This document shows, piece after piece, positions 51,479 through 59,941 of a stretch of DNA of 64,000 nt. Under the pieces are notes generated by a model. It did no database searches and was not told the DNA's origin. It saw only the letters and a list, made by a program, of their open reading frames with translations. This stretch comes from Amycolatopsis nigrescens CSC17Ta-90 (lineage in GTDB: Bacteria > Actinomycetota > Actinomycetes > Mycobacteriales > Pseudonocardiaceae), in contig NZ_ARVW01000001.1 of NCBI RefSeq assembly GCF_000384315.1, forward strand, positions 8,539,001 to 8,603,000, in the 5' to 3' direction. The position numbers were made by a program, and so were the translations under genes. The number at the start of each line of letters is the position of its first letter. Position 1 is the first letter of the stretch.

Positions 51479-52237
51479 ATGCCGACATCGGCCGAGGACG
51501 ACCACAACCCGGGACACGGGGCCTTCGGACCGGACCCTCGCGACTTCGTCCGGCAGGGACCCCCTACGAACACCCAGCCTGCTCGCTTCGGGCGGGCCCG
51601 GATCGGCAGGCGCGTCCTGTTCAGCAGGCCGGGACGGCGGCGGCACCAGCTGAAGTTGTGGTCGGCCGCCTTGGTTGCCGCCGCCGCCCTGGCCGGCATC
51701 CTCGGGGCGATCTTCGGGTATTCGGTCGTCGTCATCGTGATCAGCGCCGCGGTCGGGCTCGTCATCGGAGGTTTCGGGCACACCGAGGCCGACCTGCTGT
51801 TCCGGATCACCGACCGGGGCATCAATCTGGGCGTGGCAGGGGGATCGTTCCGCTGGGCGGACATCACCAGCCTGACCCTGGTCACGATGCCGTGCGAGGG
51901 CGCCGAGTACGTGGGCCCGAGCGGGAACGTGAACACCCAGTGCCCGCGATGTGGCAAGAAAGGCTTCCGGGCCAGCGCCGCGCTCGAACTCCACGGCGCC
52001 GACGGCGGCACCGTCGCTCAGCTCAACATGGCCTACGTGACCGCACCCGGCACCATCCACTGCCTTGCCTGCCTGGTGAGGAAGCAGGACGCGAACGTGG
52101 TGGGGCCCTACGCTCGACGCCGCATCGCCCCGCCGGTCGGCTTGGCCTTCCTGGACGAAGGCTGGGACCGATTTTCCGAACTCGTCACCGATGTCGCACC
52201 CCACGTCAAGCTCATCAAGCACTCGCCGCGAACCTGA
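51479..52237 (+). CDS. Membrane protein with C-x-x-C pair
   Basis: 252 residues from ATG 51479 behind GGGGAGG. A polar N-terminus of about 60 residues, two close membrane helices (LWSAALVAAAALAGILGAIF; VVVIVISAAVGLVIGGFGHT), then a soluble part resembling a PH-like or YcxB-type domain (LLFRITDRGINLGVAGGSFR) with cysteines TQCPRCGKKGF and IHCLACLVRK that may hold zinc. Function unknown. Probably cotranscribed with the next gene 30 bp downstream. Confidence 0.7.
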   Translation: MPTSAEDDHNPGHGAFGPDPRDFVRQGPPTNTQPARFGRARIGRRVLFSRPGRRRHQLKLWSAALVAAAALAGILGAIFGYSVVVIVISAAVGLVIGGFGHTEADLLFRITDRGINLGVAGGSFRWADITSLTLVTMPCEGAEYVGPSGNVNTQCPRCGKKGFRASAALELHGADGGTVAQLNMAYVTAPGTIHCLACLVRKQDANVVGPYARRRIAPPVGLAFLDEGWDRFSELVTDVAPHVKLIKHSPRT

Positions 52238-52267
52238 ACCGCCGGACGGCTTGCCGAGGAGACCACC

Positions 52268-52792
52268 TTGACCGGAAACCCCTTGGGCCCGCTGGTCCGA
52301 ACCCATGAAACCGATATCCGCGCCCGGCGGACCCGAGTCCTCAGCGCGGTCGGCGCCGGGTTGTTGCTGACGACCGCCGCGGTGGCGCTCACCGGGTGGC
52401 TCTTCATCGCGCAGGACATCAGGTTCCTGGCCATGTTCGTGTTGGTCCCGCTATTGGGCGGTCCCGGGACCGTTTGTCTGTCGACCGGGATTTCGAAGCT
52501 GGGACGCGCCCTCGGCACCGGGCGGGAATATGTCGAACTCCATGAGCGGGGCATCGTGCTCCACGTCGACGAAGAGTCGACGACGATCAAATGGCGCGAT
52601 ATCCACCGGGTGGGCAAACGGGGGCATCGGGCGAACTCGCTCGAACGGATGGCGGGCGTGGACCTCCAGTGGAAGATATGGATCACCGACGGCCGGACCA
52701 CCTGGTTCGACGGCAACACCGAAGACGCGGAGGAACTGGCCGACGTCATCACCGCCGCCTGGCAACGGGAGCAAGACAAGCGATCACCTTGA
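52268..52792 (+). CDS. Two-helix membrane protein
   Basis: 174 residues from TTG 52268 (GAGGAGACC upstream). Membrane helices VLSAVGAGLLLTTAAVALTG and FLAMFVLVPLLGGPGTVCL, then a soluble YcxB/PH-like stretch (YVELHERGIVLHVDEESTTI, KWRDIHRVGKRG; WKIWITDGRTTWFDGNTEDA). Similar in plan to the preceding gene. Function unknown. Confidence 0.7.
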   Translation: MTGNPLGPLVRTHETDIRARRTRVLSAVGAGLLLTTAAVALTGWLFIAQDIRFLAMFVLVPLLGGPGTVCLSTGISKLGRALGTGREYVELHERGIVLHVDEESTTIKWRDIHRVGKRGHRANSLERMAGVDLQWKIWITDGRTTWFDGNTEDAEELADVITAAWQREQDKRSP

Positions 52793-53386
52793 GCAGGAGG
52801 GGAAGCCGGACCTGCTCTGTCTTGCCGGACGTCACTCCGGCCATGATCGTTCACGCAACGAGGCAGTCCGTGCGGCGATGTGCCCCTGACGACAACCTGA
52901 AGCCGGTCCCGAACGCGGCAGCACTCGCAAGAGTCGCCGATCGGGCAGAGGTCCGGCCGGCCCAAGACCGTCTGCACGGTGAACCCGGCCGAGGTCAAAG
53001 CTCGCTGGAACGGATTGGACACCGGCCCATCATGCGCACCTCGGCCGGGACCCCTCCCGCCACGGCGAAACCCACCAGGCCAGGACGGCCACCGATGGCC
53101 AAGGCGCCGGGAACAGCTGTGGCCCGATCCGCACCAGCGCGAGGCGCGGTCATCGACCCTCCCGATGGTCAGGAATCAGGAACCCGCGCGCGGTCAAGCA
53201 GGCAAGAGTCCACAGTGGAGTGCCAACTGCCACGCCTCGGCGACCGCTTCTCGGTGGCGCCGCGCCGGACCACGACTCCCCAGAGGAACAGCCCGGCCGT
53301 GGCTGAGGAGTGAGCCACCGGCTCGGTCGTCGAGCGCGCCGTCTGGCATGGCCTTCGCCGGGATCCGTTCATGACAGGCTGGGGGC
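52793..53386. other. Gap with no recognisable gene
   Basis: 594 bp. Open frames exist on both strands but none shows a family motif or a good ribosome site; a minus-strand start near 53022 (NPFQRALTSAGFTVQTVLGR) is intriguing but quickly loses protein-like character. Possibly decayed DNA. Confidence 0.4.
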
Positions 53387-53890
53387 ATGCGCTGGCTGAT
53401 TGCTGTGCTCGTTGCCGCTGCCGTCGTGGTCATCGGCCTCCAGGTGTTCGACGATGTCTTCCACACCCCGGCCGCGTTCTGCCCGGACGACGTCGATGGC
53501 GACGATCCGCACGGCCGCTCCGAGCTGGACGCGCACCCGCCGGACGGTGTGCTCCTGTACGGGGTGGGCGAGGACGGCATGGACGACCAGACCAGTCAGA
53601 TCGCGACCCGCTTCCCGTCGGATTTCCCGTACCGCCCGGCGCTGGTGTGCGAGTACCTCACCATGTCCGACGAGCAGATCTCCGCGTGCCCGACCTCAGG
53701 CGGTGAGACGATCCCGGTGGTACGGACCAGGTACGACTACAAGGTGTACGCCATCCCCGGCAAGGAACTGCTCGGCGTGTTCGACCTGCCCGGTACGCCC
53801 CTGTGCGGCGGCATCGTCACCCAGCCGGAAATCCCCGCCGAGCCTGACTACTCCGCCGTCGTCGAGCGCCTGGCGCCGCTGCTGCGCTAG
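53387..53890 (+). CDS. Secreted or membrane-anchored hypothetical protein
   Basis: 167 residues from ATG 53387. An N-terminal signal anchor (MRWLIAVLVAAAVVVIGLQV) is followed by a soluble acidic domain with four cysteines (AAFCPDD; ALVCEYL; SACPTSGG; PLCGGIV) that could form disulfides outside the cell. No family recognised. Confidence 0.65.
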   Translation: MRWLIAVLVAAAVVVIGLQVFDDVFHTPAAFCPDDVDGDDPHGRSELDAHPPDGVLLYGVGEDGMDDQTSQIATRFPSDFPYRPALVCEYLTMSDEQISACPTSGGETIPVVRTRYDYKVYAIPGKELLGVFDLPGTPLCGGIVTQPEIPAEPDYSAVVERLAPLLR

Positions 53891-54063
53891 AGAAACCGGA
53901 TCACCAGGCCATGACCACGAGGGCTCGAAGGCTCGTCGCCACCAAACGTTGACGATCACAACTCACCCGGAAACCGTCCACTCGGCTGGGCCGACCGCTC
54001 GTTGGCGGGTAGGCGGTCGATCGAGGCGCGAAGTGCTCTTCGTTACAGCAGCACAGGCGCGCG

Positions 54064-54086
54064 TTGACCTAAACCAAAGTTAAGGT
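54064..54086 (+). promoter_or_regulatory. MerR-type promoter/operator
   Basis: TTGACC (54064-54069) is the -35. A dyad ACCTAAACC...AAGTTAAGGT fills the long spacer, the layout recognised by MerR-family activators that untwist an over-long spacer. The -10 is weak. It stands just upstream of the gene starting at 54101. Confidence 0.6.
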
Positions 54087-54100
54087 TGCAGGATCAGTCC

Positions 54101-54370
54101 ATGGCTGATGATGACGCGTTGACGGATGTGGTGGCTCGGTATGAGACCGCGTTCAATGTCAACGATGCTCGTGCGATGAACGACCTGTTCGCCGCGGATC
54201 CGATCTTCGTGAACGTCGCGGTCGTCCATGTTCGTCAGCGCCCGGCCAATCCGGACGGATCCCTTCGACCGGTGGACGGCCAGGAGCAGGAGAGCGTGCT
54301 GGTGTTGGTGCTGGCCAGAGAGACTGATGGCTGGCATATCCGGGTGGGGCAGAACACGGTGGTCGCATGA
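54101..54370 (+). CDS. SgcJ/EcaC-like NTF2-fold protein, internally shortened
   Basis: 89 residues from ATG 54101. It begins like the SgcJ/SnoaL-like family (VVARYETAFNVNDARAMNDL, FAADPIFVN) and ends like it (VAVVHVRQRPANPDG; DGWHIRVGQNTVVA), but about 40-45 residues normally lying between FVN and VAVVH are missing in frame. The fold is therefore probably incomplete. It overlaps the DsbA-like gene by 4 bp. Confidence 0.65.
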   Translation: MADDDALTDVVARYETAFNVNDARAMNDLFAADPIFVNVAVVHVRQRPANPDGSLRPVDGQEQESVLVLVLARETDGWHIRVGQNTVVA

Positions 54371-55011
54371 TCACCGCCGAGGTGTGGTTCGACATCGCAT
54401 GCCCGTGGTGCTACATCGGCATGCGGAAGTGGGCGCAGGCCGTGGCCGGCAGCGGTCAGCGCGTGCGCACCCGATGGCGATCCTTCCAACTCCGTCCGGA
54501 CGCCGCCCGAACACCGGCCAGGTCCCTGCCCGAGATCATGAGCACTGATTGGGGCCTGAGCGCGACGGAGATCGACCAGATCTTCACCCGCATCCGTCAC
54601 GCCGGCGCCGAGCATGGCCTCGTCCTGCGCACCGAATCGGTGCACCCGGTGAACACCATGGACGCGCACCGCCTCGTGCACCACGCCGCCAAGCACGATG
54701 TGGTCCCAGCCCTGCTCGAGCGGCTTTACTTCGCCTACCACACGGAATTGCGCAACATCGCCGACCACGACGTGCTCACCGAACTCGCCACCGACACCGG
54801 CCTCGTCAAGGACGAGATCGTCACGCTGCTCGCCGGCGACCAGCACGCCGACACGGTGCTGACCGACCACGCGGAAGCCGACAAAGCCGGGGTCACGGCC
54901 GTACCCGGCTACCGCATCGGCGACCGAACGCTCTCCGGAGCGCTACCGGTGGACGAACTTCGGGCGCTACTCAGTGGCCGTTCCGTGAACTCCGATTCGG
55001 TTGTGCCGTAA
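54367..55011 (+). CDS. DsbA/FrnE-family oxidoreductase
   Basis: 214 residues from ATG 54367. The thioredoxin-fold active site is in VWFDIACPWCYIGMRKWAQA (CPWC). The helical insert and the cis-proline region GVTAVPGYRIGDRTLSGALP follow. FrnE-like proteins act as cytoplasmic disulfide or 2-hydroxychromene-carboxylate-type enzymes. Coupled to the preceding gene and so probably under the MerR-type promoter. Confidence 0.9.
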   Translation: MITAEVWFDIACPWCYIGMRKWAQAVAGSGQRVRTRWRSFQLRPDAARTPARSLPEIMSTDWGLSATEIDQIFTRIRHAGAEHGLVLRTESVHPVNTMDAHRLVHHAAKHDVVPALLERLYFAYHTELRNIADHDVLTELATDTGLVKDEIVTLLAGDQHADTVLTDHAEADKAGVTAVPGYRIGDRTLSGALPVDELRALLSGRSVNSDSVVP

Positions 55012-55068
55012 CGGTTTCGGCGTGGCGCGAGGGTGTCTGGGCCGATCAGGGGCTGAAGTGGGTTCGTC

Positions 55069-55164
55069 ATGTTGAGTATCGGAGAACTCGCTTGCCGCGC
55101 CCGAGTCTCGGTCGGGATGCTGCGTCACTACGACGTCGTGGTCGGTGCGTTGCTGCCGGTGTAA
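55069..55164 (+). pseudogene. MerR-family regulator remnant
   Basis: 31 codons reading MLSIGELACRARVSVGMLRH then YDVVVGALLPV and a stop. This is the start of a MerR winged HTH cut off after the first recognition helix. It may be what remains of the regulator of the promoter at 54064. Its end overlaps the convergent Dabb gene. Confidence 0.65.
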
Positions 55165-55541
55165 GAGGGCAGGTCGGCCACGAGTTTGGTAAGGGCGGGA
55201 TTGCCGGAGTAGCGGCGCGCGTGTAATTCGGCGATCTTCTCGGCGATCCCGGGGTCGTCGCTGTCGGTGGTGTCGTAGGAGACGAATTTTTCCACCAGCG
55301 GCAGGCCGATATGGTCGGTGTGCGTGTGCGACGGAGCCGTCAGATATTCCCAGTACCCCTTCAGGTCTTCGATGACGAAGACGGCACTGTACTCGAACTC
55401 GCCACCGATATCCTTACCGACGACATAACGTATCACTGCGTCGATTTTCTCACCCTGGTTACGCAGGCTCGCAAGAGCTTCCGCACGCTGTTCGTCGGTT
55501 GCGGTCGTTTTGAAGATTATCCGGTTGTGGTGGTAAATCAT
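55128..55541 (-). CDS. Dabb (stress-responsive A/B barrel) protein
   Basis: 137 residues from ATG 55541. The ferredoxin-like barrel pattern is MIYHHNRIIFKTTATDEQRA, EALASLRNQGEKIDAVIRYV, VGKDIGGEFEYSAVFVIEDL, GYWEYLTAPSHTHTDHIGLP, with the H-x-H in the family place. Function generally unknown; some relatives are cyclases or heme enzymes. It may be a target of the TetR regulator downstream of its start. Confidence 0.8.
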   Translation of the reverse strand: MIYHHNRIIFKTTATDEQRAEALASLRNQGEKIDAVIRYVVGKDIGGEFEYSAVFVIEDLKGYWEYLTAPSHTHTDHIGLPLVEKFVSYDTTDSDDPGIAEKIAELHARRYSGNPALTKLVADLPSYTGSNAPTTTS

Positions 55542-55548
55542 TGTTCTC

Positions 55549-56208
55549 TCACCTTCTGGTGACGGTTGACGAATCGCCCCGGGTCGCCATGGCCTCGGTG
55601 GCCGGGGAGTTGACGGTGGTCAGGGAGCCGGACCAGTAGGCGAGCAGGGCAGCTACCGCCTGATCGGCCAATCGCAGCGCGCGGTCAAATCCGATGTCCG
55701 CGAGTAAACCGATGCCGGCCAGGCCGTGCGTCGTGGCCCAGAGGAGGTCGCATGCGTCCTCGACGCTACGCAGGCGCACTGACTCAGCAGCCGCCCACTC
55801 CTGGATGACCTGCCCGGTGAACTCGATCACCTCAGCGGCGGCCCGACGCCGTGCGACAGCGTCGACCACCGCGCCGGGCGGGCTGGCCATCAACTGGTAG
55901 AGGCTGGGCTGGGACCGGGCGAACTCGAGATACGCGACCGCCGCGAGACGCACTCCGTCGGACGCCGGACCGGCGTCCACCGCGTCCCGCATCCGCCGCA
56001 GCAACGCCGCGTTGCCCCGGTCCAGGACGGTGTGCAGCACCGCGTCCTTGTTCTCGAAATGCTGGTAGATCACTGGCGCGCTGTAGCCGATCTCGGCGGC
56101 GATCCGCCGAATCGTCACCGCTGGCCACCCCTCATCCTCCGCCACCCGGCTCGCGGCCGACAAGATCTCATCGAACGTCCGGCGGCGCACCTCCTCTCGC
56201 CGCCCCAT
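55549..56208 (-). CDS. TetR-family regulator
   Basis: 219 residues from ATG 56208 (GGAG six bases upstream). The HTH region is ILSAASRVAEDEGWPAVTIR, RIAAEIGYSAPVIYQHFENK, DAVLHTVLDRG. The C-terminus is of the TetR_C_13-like type with WATTHGLAGIGLLADIGFDR. Its stop lies 7 bp from the Dabb start, and operator repeats precede its own gene. Confidence 0.93.
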   Translation of the reverse strand: MGRREEVRRRTFDEILSAASRVAEDEGWPAVTIRRIAAEIGYSAPVIYQHFENKDAVLHTVLDRGNAALLRRMRDAVDAGPASDGVRLAAVAYLEFARSQPSLYQLMASPPGAVVDAVARRRAAAEVIEFTGQVIQEWAAAESVRLRSVEDACDLLWATTHGLAGIGLLADIGFDRALRLADQAVAALLAYWSGSLTTVNSPATEAMATRGDSSTVTRR

Positions 56209-56217
56209 GGCCAACTC

Positions 56218-56248
56218 CTAACGTTGTTAGATTTCCTAACGACGTTAA
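56218..56248. promoter_or_regulatory. TetR operator with two palindromes
   Basis: CTAACGTTGTTAG (56218-56230) and CTAACGACGTTAA (56236-56248) lie 10 bp upstream of the TetR start, 18 bp apart centre to centre. A further TTAG follows at 56251. This is a typical autoregulatory double operator in an otherwise GC-rich sequence. Confidence 0.75.
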
Positions 56249-56496
56249 TGTTAGCTCGCGTCGGGACGCTGTCAAGCCGCATCGCGCGCTGCGGGCACCT
56301 GCCGCGGCGGCGGTTGGTGATCAAGGCGGTGCGCCAAACCGGTTTGTGGTCTGTGGTTCCAGATTCGGGGGCAACGCCAGGTGTCCGGACAACCGGGGGA
56401 AGCTCACTCGCCTTCCACATCCTCGGAGCCACCCGCTCGACTCGTTGGCAGTCGACCATGCCGGGGCGTGGGTATCCCACTCGATCGCGACATCGC

Positions 56497-57363
56497 TCAG
56501 AACAGGGTGGCGGGCTCAACCGGTTCGGGCTCGGCCAGTGGGTCGAGGCTGGGCACGAGCGTTCGCACGTCGTCGTGGAATCGGCGGGCAAGTGCGGGCG
56601 CGTCGTCGTTGTCGGGGGTGTGCAGGAAAACCGTCGGTGACCGGCCCTCACGTAGCCAGCCGGCGACCACCGCGGTCCAGACCTGCCATCCCTCGACGGT
56701 CTTCTCGATCGAGTCGCGGCCCAGGTAGCGGACAATGGGTCGGTCGGTCAGTGCCCGTGTGCGTCGCGGCAGCCGTGGTTTCTTGGCCCAGGCGTCCTGT
56801 TCGGCCTCGCTGGTTGGCGGGCTCTGGAAGAAGGCCGTGGTGTCGAAAGGCAGCCATTCGGCGTTCGCGTCGGCGAGCGTTGCCTCCAGCAGAGATGTGG
56901 AGACGGTGTTGGTGAAGAACCCAGGGTGACGCACCTCCACGGCGCGCCGGCGGTCGGCGGGGAGCCGGCGCAGGAAACGGCCGAGGGCATCGACGTCCGA
57001 AGGGCCGAACGAGCCGGGCAACTGGGTCCACAGGACCGCCCGTTCGCCGAGGGGCTCGATCGCATCGAGGAACGCCCGCATCTCGGTCTCGACACCGACC
57101 AGCCGGCGCTCGTGTGTGACGACCTTGGGCAGCTTGACCACGAACCGGAAGCCGGGGTCGGTCTGCTGCGCCCACGTCGCGACTGTGGCTTGCGTGGGGA
57201 TCGCGTAGAAGGTGGTGTTGCCCTCGACCGCGTTGCACCAGCCGGCATAGGCACGCAGACGCTGGTTGGCCGGCAACGACTGCGGCAGGAACCGCCCAGA
57301 CCACGCCTTGTGGGTCCACATCGCACAGCCGACATGAAGACGCGCCACTCCGCCAACTCCCAT
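56497..57363 (-). CDS. DUF72 family protein
   Basis: 288 residues from ATG 57363. Family hallmarks are LHVGCAMWTHKAWSGRFLP, YAGWCNAVEGNTTFYAIPTQ, FRFVVKLPKVVTHERRL, LWTQLPGSFGP, RRAVEVRHPGFF and VFLHTPDNDDAPALARRF. This TIM-barrel family (YecE-like) has no proven function. Isolated gene. Confidence 0.92.
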   Translation of the reverse strand: MGVGGVARLHVGCAMWTHKAWSGRFLPQSLPANQRLRAYAGWCNAVEGNTTFYAIPTQATVATWAQQTDPGFRFVVKLPKVVTHERRLVGVETEMRAFLDAIEPLGERAVLWTQLPGSFGPSDVDALGRFLRRLPADRRRAVEVRHPGFFTNTVSTSLLEATLADANAEWLPFDTTAFFQSPPTSEAEQDAWAKKPRLPRRTRALTDRPIVRYLGRDSIEKTVEGWQVWTAVVAGWLREGRSPTVFLHTPDNDDAPALARRFHDDVRTLVPSLDPLAEPEPVEPATLF

Positions 57364-57825
57364 CGATCGCGAGTGAAGATAGCCTGTCGCCAGCTCGGAG
57401 AGACGGCGGTAGCCGAACACCCGCTCATGCCGCGACGAGGTCGTTAGTCATGCTCACGGCGTTCATCGTCGTGGGCATGACTACTTCAGATTGTCGCCGG
57501 ACGGCGGTTGTCAGTAACTTCTACCGCACCTGTGTGATTGACGCAGTTCTGGCACCTGACCGTCACCGAGTGGGACCTGGCCCGTGCGTCCGGCCAGGCC
57601 GAGTCGCTCGATCCGGCCGTGCACGACGCGCTGGCGCGCTGGGCCGCACCACCTGACGGACGTGGCGATTCGGCGCTCGATATCGCGCCGGAACCGAGTC
57701 GATTTCCAGCCTGACGGTGGCACGGATGTGCCCGGTTCTGGATACGCGCGGAGAGCACGCGCATTGTCGGATTGATACCAGGCTCGCGCTGCGCCCTGGA
57801 CGATCAGAACGGAGATATTGCGGGC
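57364..57825. other. Gap with a possible gene fragment
   Basis: 460 bp. From TTG 57538 to 57714 one plus-strand frame reads TQFWHLTVTEWDLARASGQA, ESLDPAVHDALARWAAPPDG and on to a stop; it looks protein-like but has no family match and no ribosome site. Likely a fragment or non-coding. Confidence 0.3.
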
Positions 57826-58410
57826 TCAGCGTGGGCTGTTCCGGCTCCGGTAGGCCGCGACGCTGGCCCGGTGTGCGCAGGTTCGGGTGCAGTACTGCTT
57901 CGAGCCGTTGCGCGAGAGGTCCACAAAAGTGGCCCGGCAGGTCGGCCCGGCACATGCGCCGAGGCGAGCGGGACCGAGCGTGGCGATCACGGAGGCCAGT
58001 GCGCTGAGCGCAGTCGCGGCAAGGTGCGCCGAGCAGCGGTCGGTGTCGGAGGTCACCTCGGTCAACCAGCGGTCGTCCTCGCGACGCAGTACCGGGGTGG
58101 CGCGGCTGCGACGCAGACCCTCGTTGATCAGAGCCGCAGCTTCGACCGCGTCCGCGTTCGCCCGTTCGAGAACCTCACGCACCGTCTCGCGCAACGCGCG
58201 GACTTCCGCCAGGTCGGCGCGGGTGAGATGCCGCGTACCGGTCCCCTGGTTCGCGGCCGAACTCGGAGGCTCAGCCGCGGGATGGTCGTCAAGGAAGTCC
58301 CGGAGCTGCTCCACGGTCTCGAGCGCGTCCTCTCCCTTGATCGGCCGCAAGGTGTTGGCCAGGTCGACGGCCGTCTGGACCGCCGAGGTGGTGTAACACG
58401 CATCAAGCAT
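57826..58410 (-). CDS. CGNR-type zinc-finger regulator
   Basis: 194 residues from ATG 58410 (AGGAGA eight bases upstream). The N-terminal part has AVQTAVDLANTLRPIKGED. The C-terminal treble-clef finger is ACAGPTCRATFVDLSRNGSK, QYCTRTCAHRASVAAYR, where the usual C-G-N-R reads C-A-H-R. These proteins probably bind DNA and often sit divergent from the exporters they control, as here. A start at 58461 would abut the MFS gene region and is less likely. Confidence 0.85.
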   Translation of the reverse strand: MLDACYTTSAVQTAVDLANTLRPIKGEDALETVEQLRDFLDDHPAAEPPSSAANQGTGTRHLTRADLAEVRALRETVREVLERANADAVEAAALINEGLRRSRATPVLRREDDRWLTEVTSDTDRCSAHLAATALSALASVIATLGPARLGACAGPTCRATFVDLSRNGSKQYCTRTCAHRASVAAYRSRNSPR

Positions 58411-58494
58411 TTGACCTGTCTCCTCACCGTTCCGTAGCGTGACATCCATAGTAGCTTTCACGTGTCACAGAACGTACCCGGGGAGGAGGCGACG

Positions 58495-59889
58495 ATGCCG
58501 CAGACGATCCCCGTCGTCGGAGCCCCCAGCGGAGGATCGAACCACGCCCCGGACGAGCGTCGGCTGGGGCTGACATTGGGGATGCTGGTGCTGCCGATGT
58601 ACGTGGCACTGGGAGCGCCGTCGGTGGCCCTGCCTGCCATCGGCCGCGCACTCGAGGTGCCGTTCGGGGCCACCGCATGGATTCTCGCCGCGTGGTCGCT
58701 GACCTCCGCGCTTGCGATGCCGGTCGCGGGTCGGCTGCTGGTCCGCTGGAGCCCCTTCCAGGTCCTCGTCGCCGGGGTCATGGCGCTCGCCGCGGGCTCC
58801 GCGCTCGCCGGAGCCGGGCCGACGCTGTCCGTCGTGATCATCGGCCGACTGATCGGCGGTGCCGGGGCGGGCGCGACCGTGATCGCCGTCTTCGCCGCGG
58901 CCACCGCCCTTCCCGGGCGGCAACGGATCCGCGCCCTGGGAATCATCGCGGCCGCCAGCGCGACAGCGTCGGGGTGCGGGACCCTGTTGGGCGGAGCGGT
59001 GACCGCATGGCTCGGGTGGCGTGCCGTGCTCGCGATCCCGGTCCTCGCGCTGCCCCTGCTGCTGGCCGCGTTGCCGAGCAGGCGCGCGCTGAGCGGTAGC
59101 GGCGAGCGAAACGGCTCGACCGGACGACTCGATATCGTCGGCGCGGCCCGGCTGTCGGTACTCGCCGGCTCCTTGATCACGTTGCTGCAGGCACACTCGG
59201 TCGGCCTGCCCGCTCCGGTCACGCTCGTCGTGGCCGCCGCCGGGGCGCTCGCCGCCGTGGGACTGTGGTGGCGCGTGCGAAGGACGCCCGACGGGTTCGT
59301 GCCTCGGCGGGTGATCGCATCCCGCGGCTTCCTGGCGGCCGGGCTCATCGGCGGGACCGTCTTCGCCGGCTACTACGGGGTGCTGTTCCGCGCCCCGTCC
59401 CTGATCGAGCAGGCCACGGGCGGTGGCCCCCTGGAAGCCGGCGTGCTCTTGGTCCCGGCCGCCGCCTGCTCGGTGCTGGCCGGGCGGCTGGTCGGCACCT
59501 TGACCGACCGGTTCACCGGCTGGCAGGTGTCGGCCGGGCTTGCGGCGCTCACCGTCGTCGGCGTGCTCGTGGTCGCGATCTTCACCGGGCCGATCCCGAT
59601 TGTCGTCGGCACGGCGTTGACCGTGTGCGGGTTCGCCGGCACCCAAGCCGTACTGGTGAGCCTCGCACCGGACCTGGTCGCCGCGGACGACCGCGACACC
59701 GCACAGGGCCTGTTCAACTTCATGACCGCCCTAGGTGGCGGAATCGGTCCGGCCGCTGTCGCCGGCCTGTCCGGCATCGTGTCGGTGCCGGTGGCCCTCG
59801 CCGTGCTCGCGGCACTCCCCCTGGCCGGACTCGTCCTCAGCCTGACCCGGCGCCCCGAACCCGACGCCACGCGTGGGAGCCCGCGATGA
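58495..59889 (+). CDS. MFS multidrug exporter
   Basis: 464 residues from ATG 58495 behind GGGAGGAGG. About 14 membrane helices. Motif A and C-like segments include LAAWSLTSALAMPVAGRLLV, IGRLIGGAGAGATVIAVFAA and AASATASGCGTLLGGAVTAW, as in EmrB/QacA-type drug:proton antiporters. Substrate unknown. Divergent from the CGNR regulator and possibly repressed by it. Confidence 0.9.
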   Translation: MPQTIPVVGAPSGGSNHAPDERRLGLTLGMLVLPMYVALGAPSVALPAIGRALEVPFGATAWILAAWSLTSALAMPVAGRLLVRWSPFQVLVAGVMALAAGSALAGAGPTLSVVIIGRLIGGAGAGATVIAVFAAATALPGRQRIRALGIIAAASATASGCGTLLGGAVTAWLGWRAVLAIPVLALPLLLAALPSRRALSGSGERNGSTGRLDIVGAARLSVLAGSLITLLQAHSVGLPAPVTLVVAAAGALAAVGLWWRVRRTPDGFVPRRVIASRGFLAAGLIGGTVFAGYYGVLFRAPSLIEQATGGGPLEAGVLLVPAAACSVLAGRLVGTLTDRFTGWQVSAGLAALTVVGVLVVAIFTGPIPIVVGTALTVCGFAGTQAVLVSLAPDLVAADDRDTAQGLFNFMTALGGGIGPAAVAGLSGIVSVPVALAVLAALPLAGLVLSLTRRPEPDATRGSPR

Positions 59890-59941
59890 CGGTCCACCTG
59901 CATCTGATCCGCTAAAGCCTTGACCAGTAAGGAGCCTTGCC

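Noticed and set aside
52793..53386. Open frames on both strands
   Set aside because: No motif, no ribosome site and irregular composition, so not called as genes.
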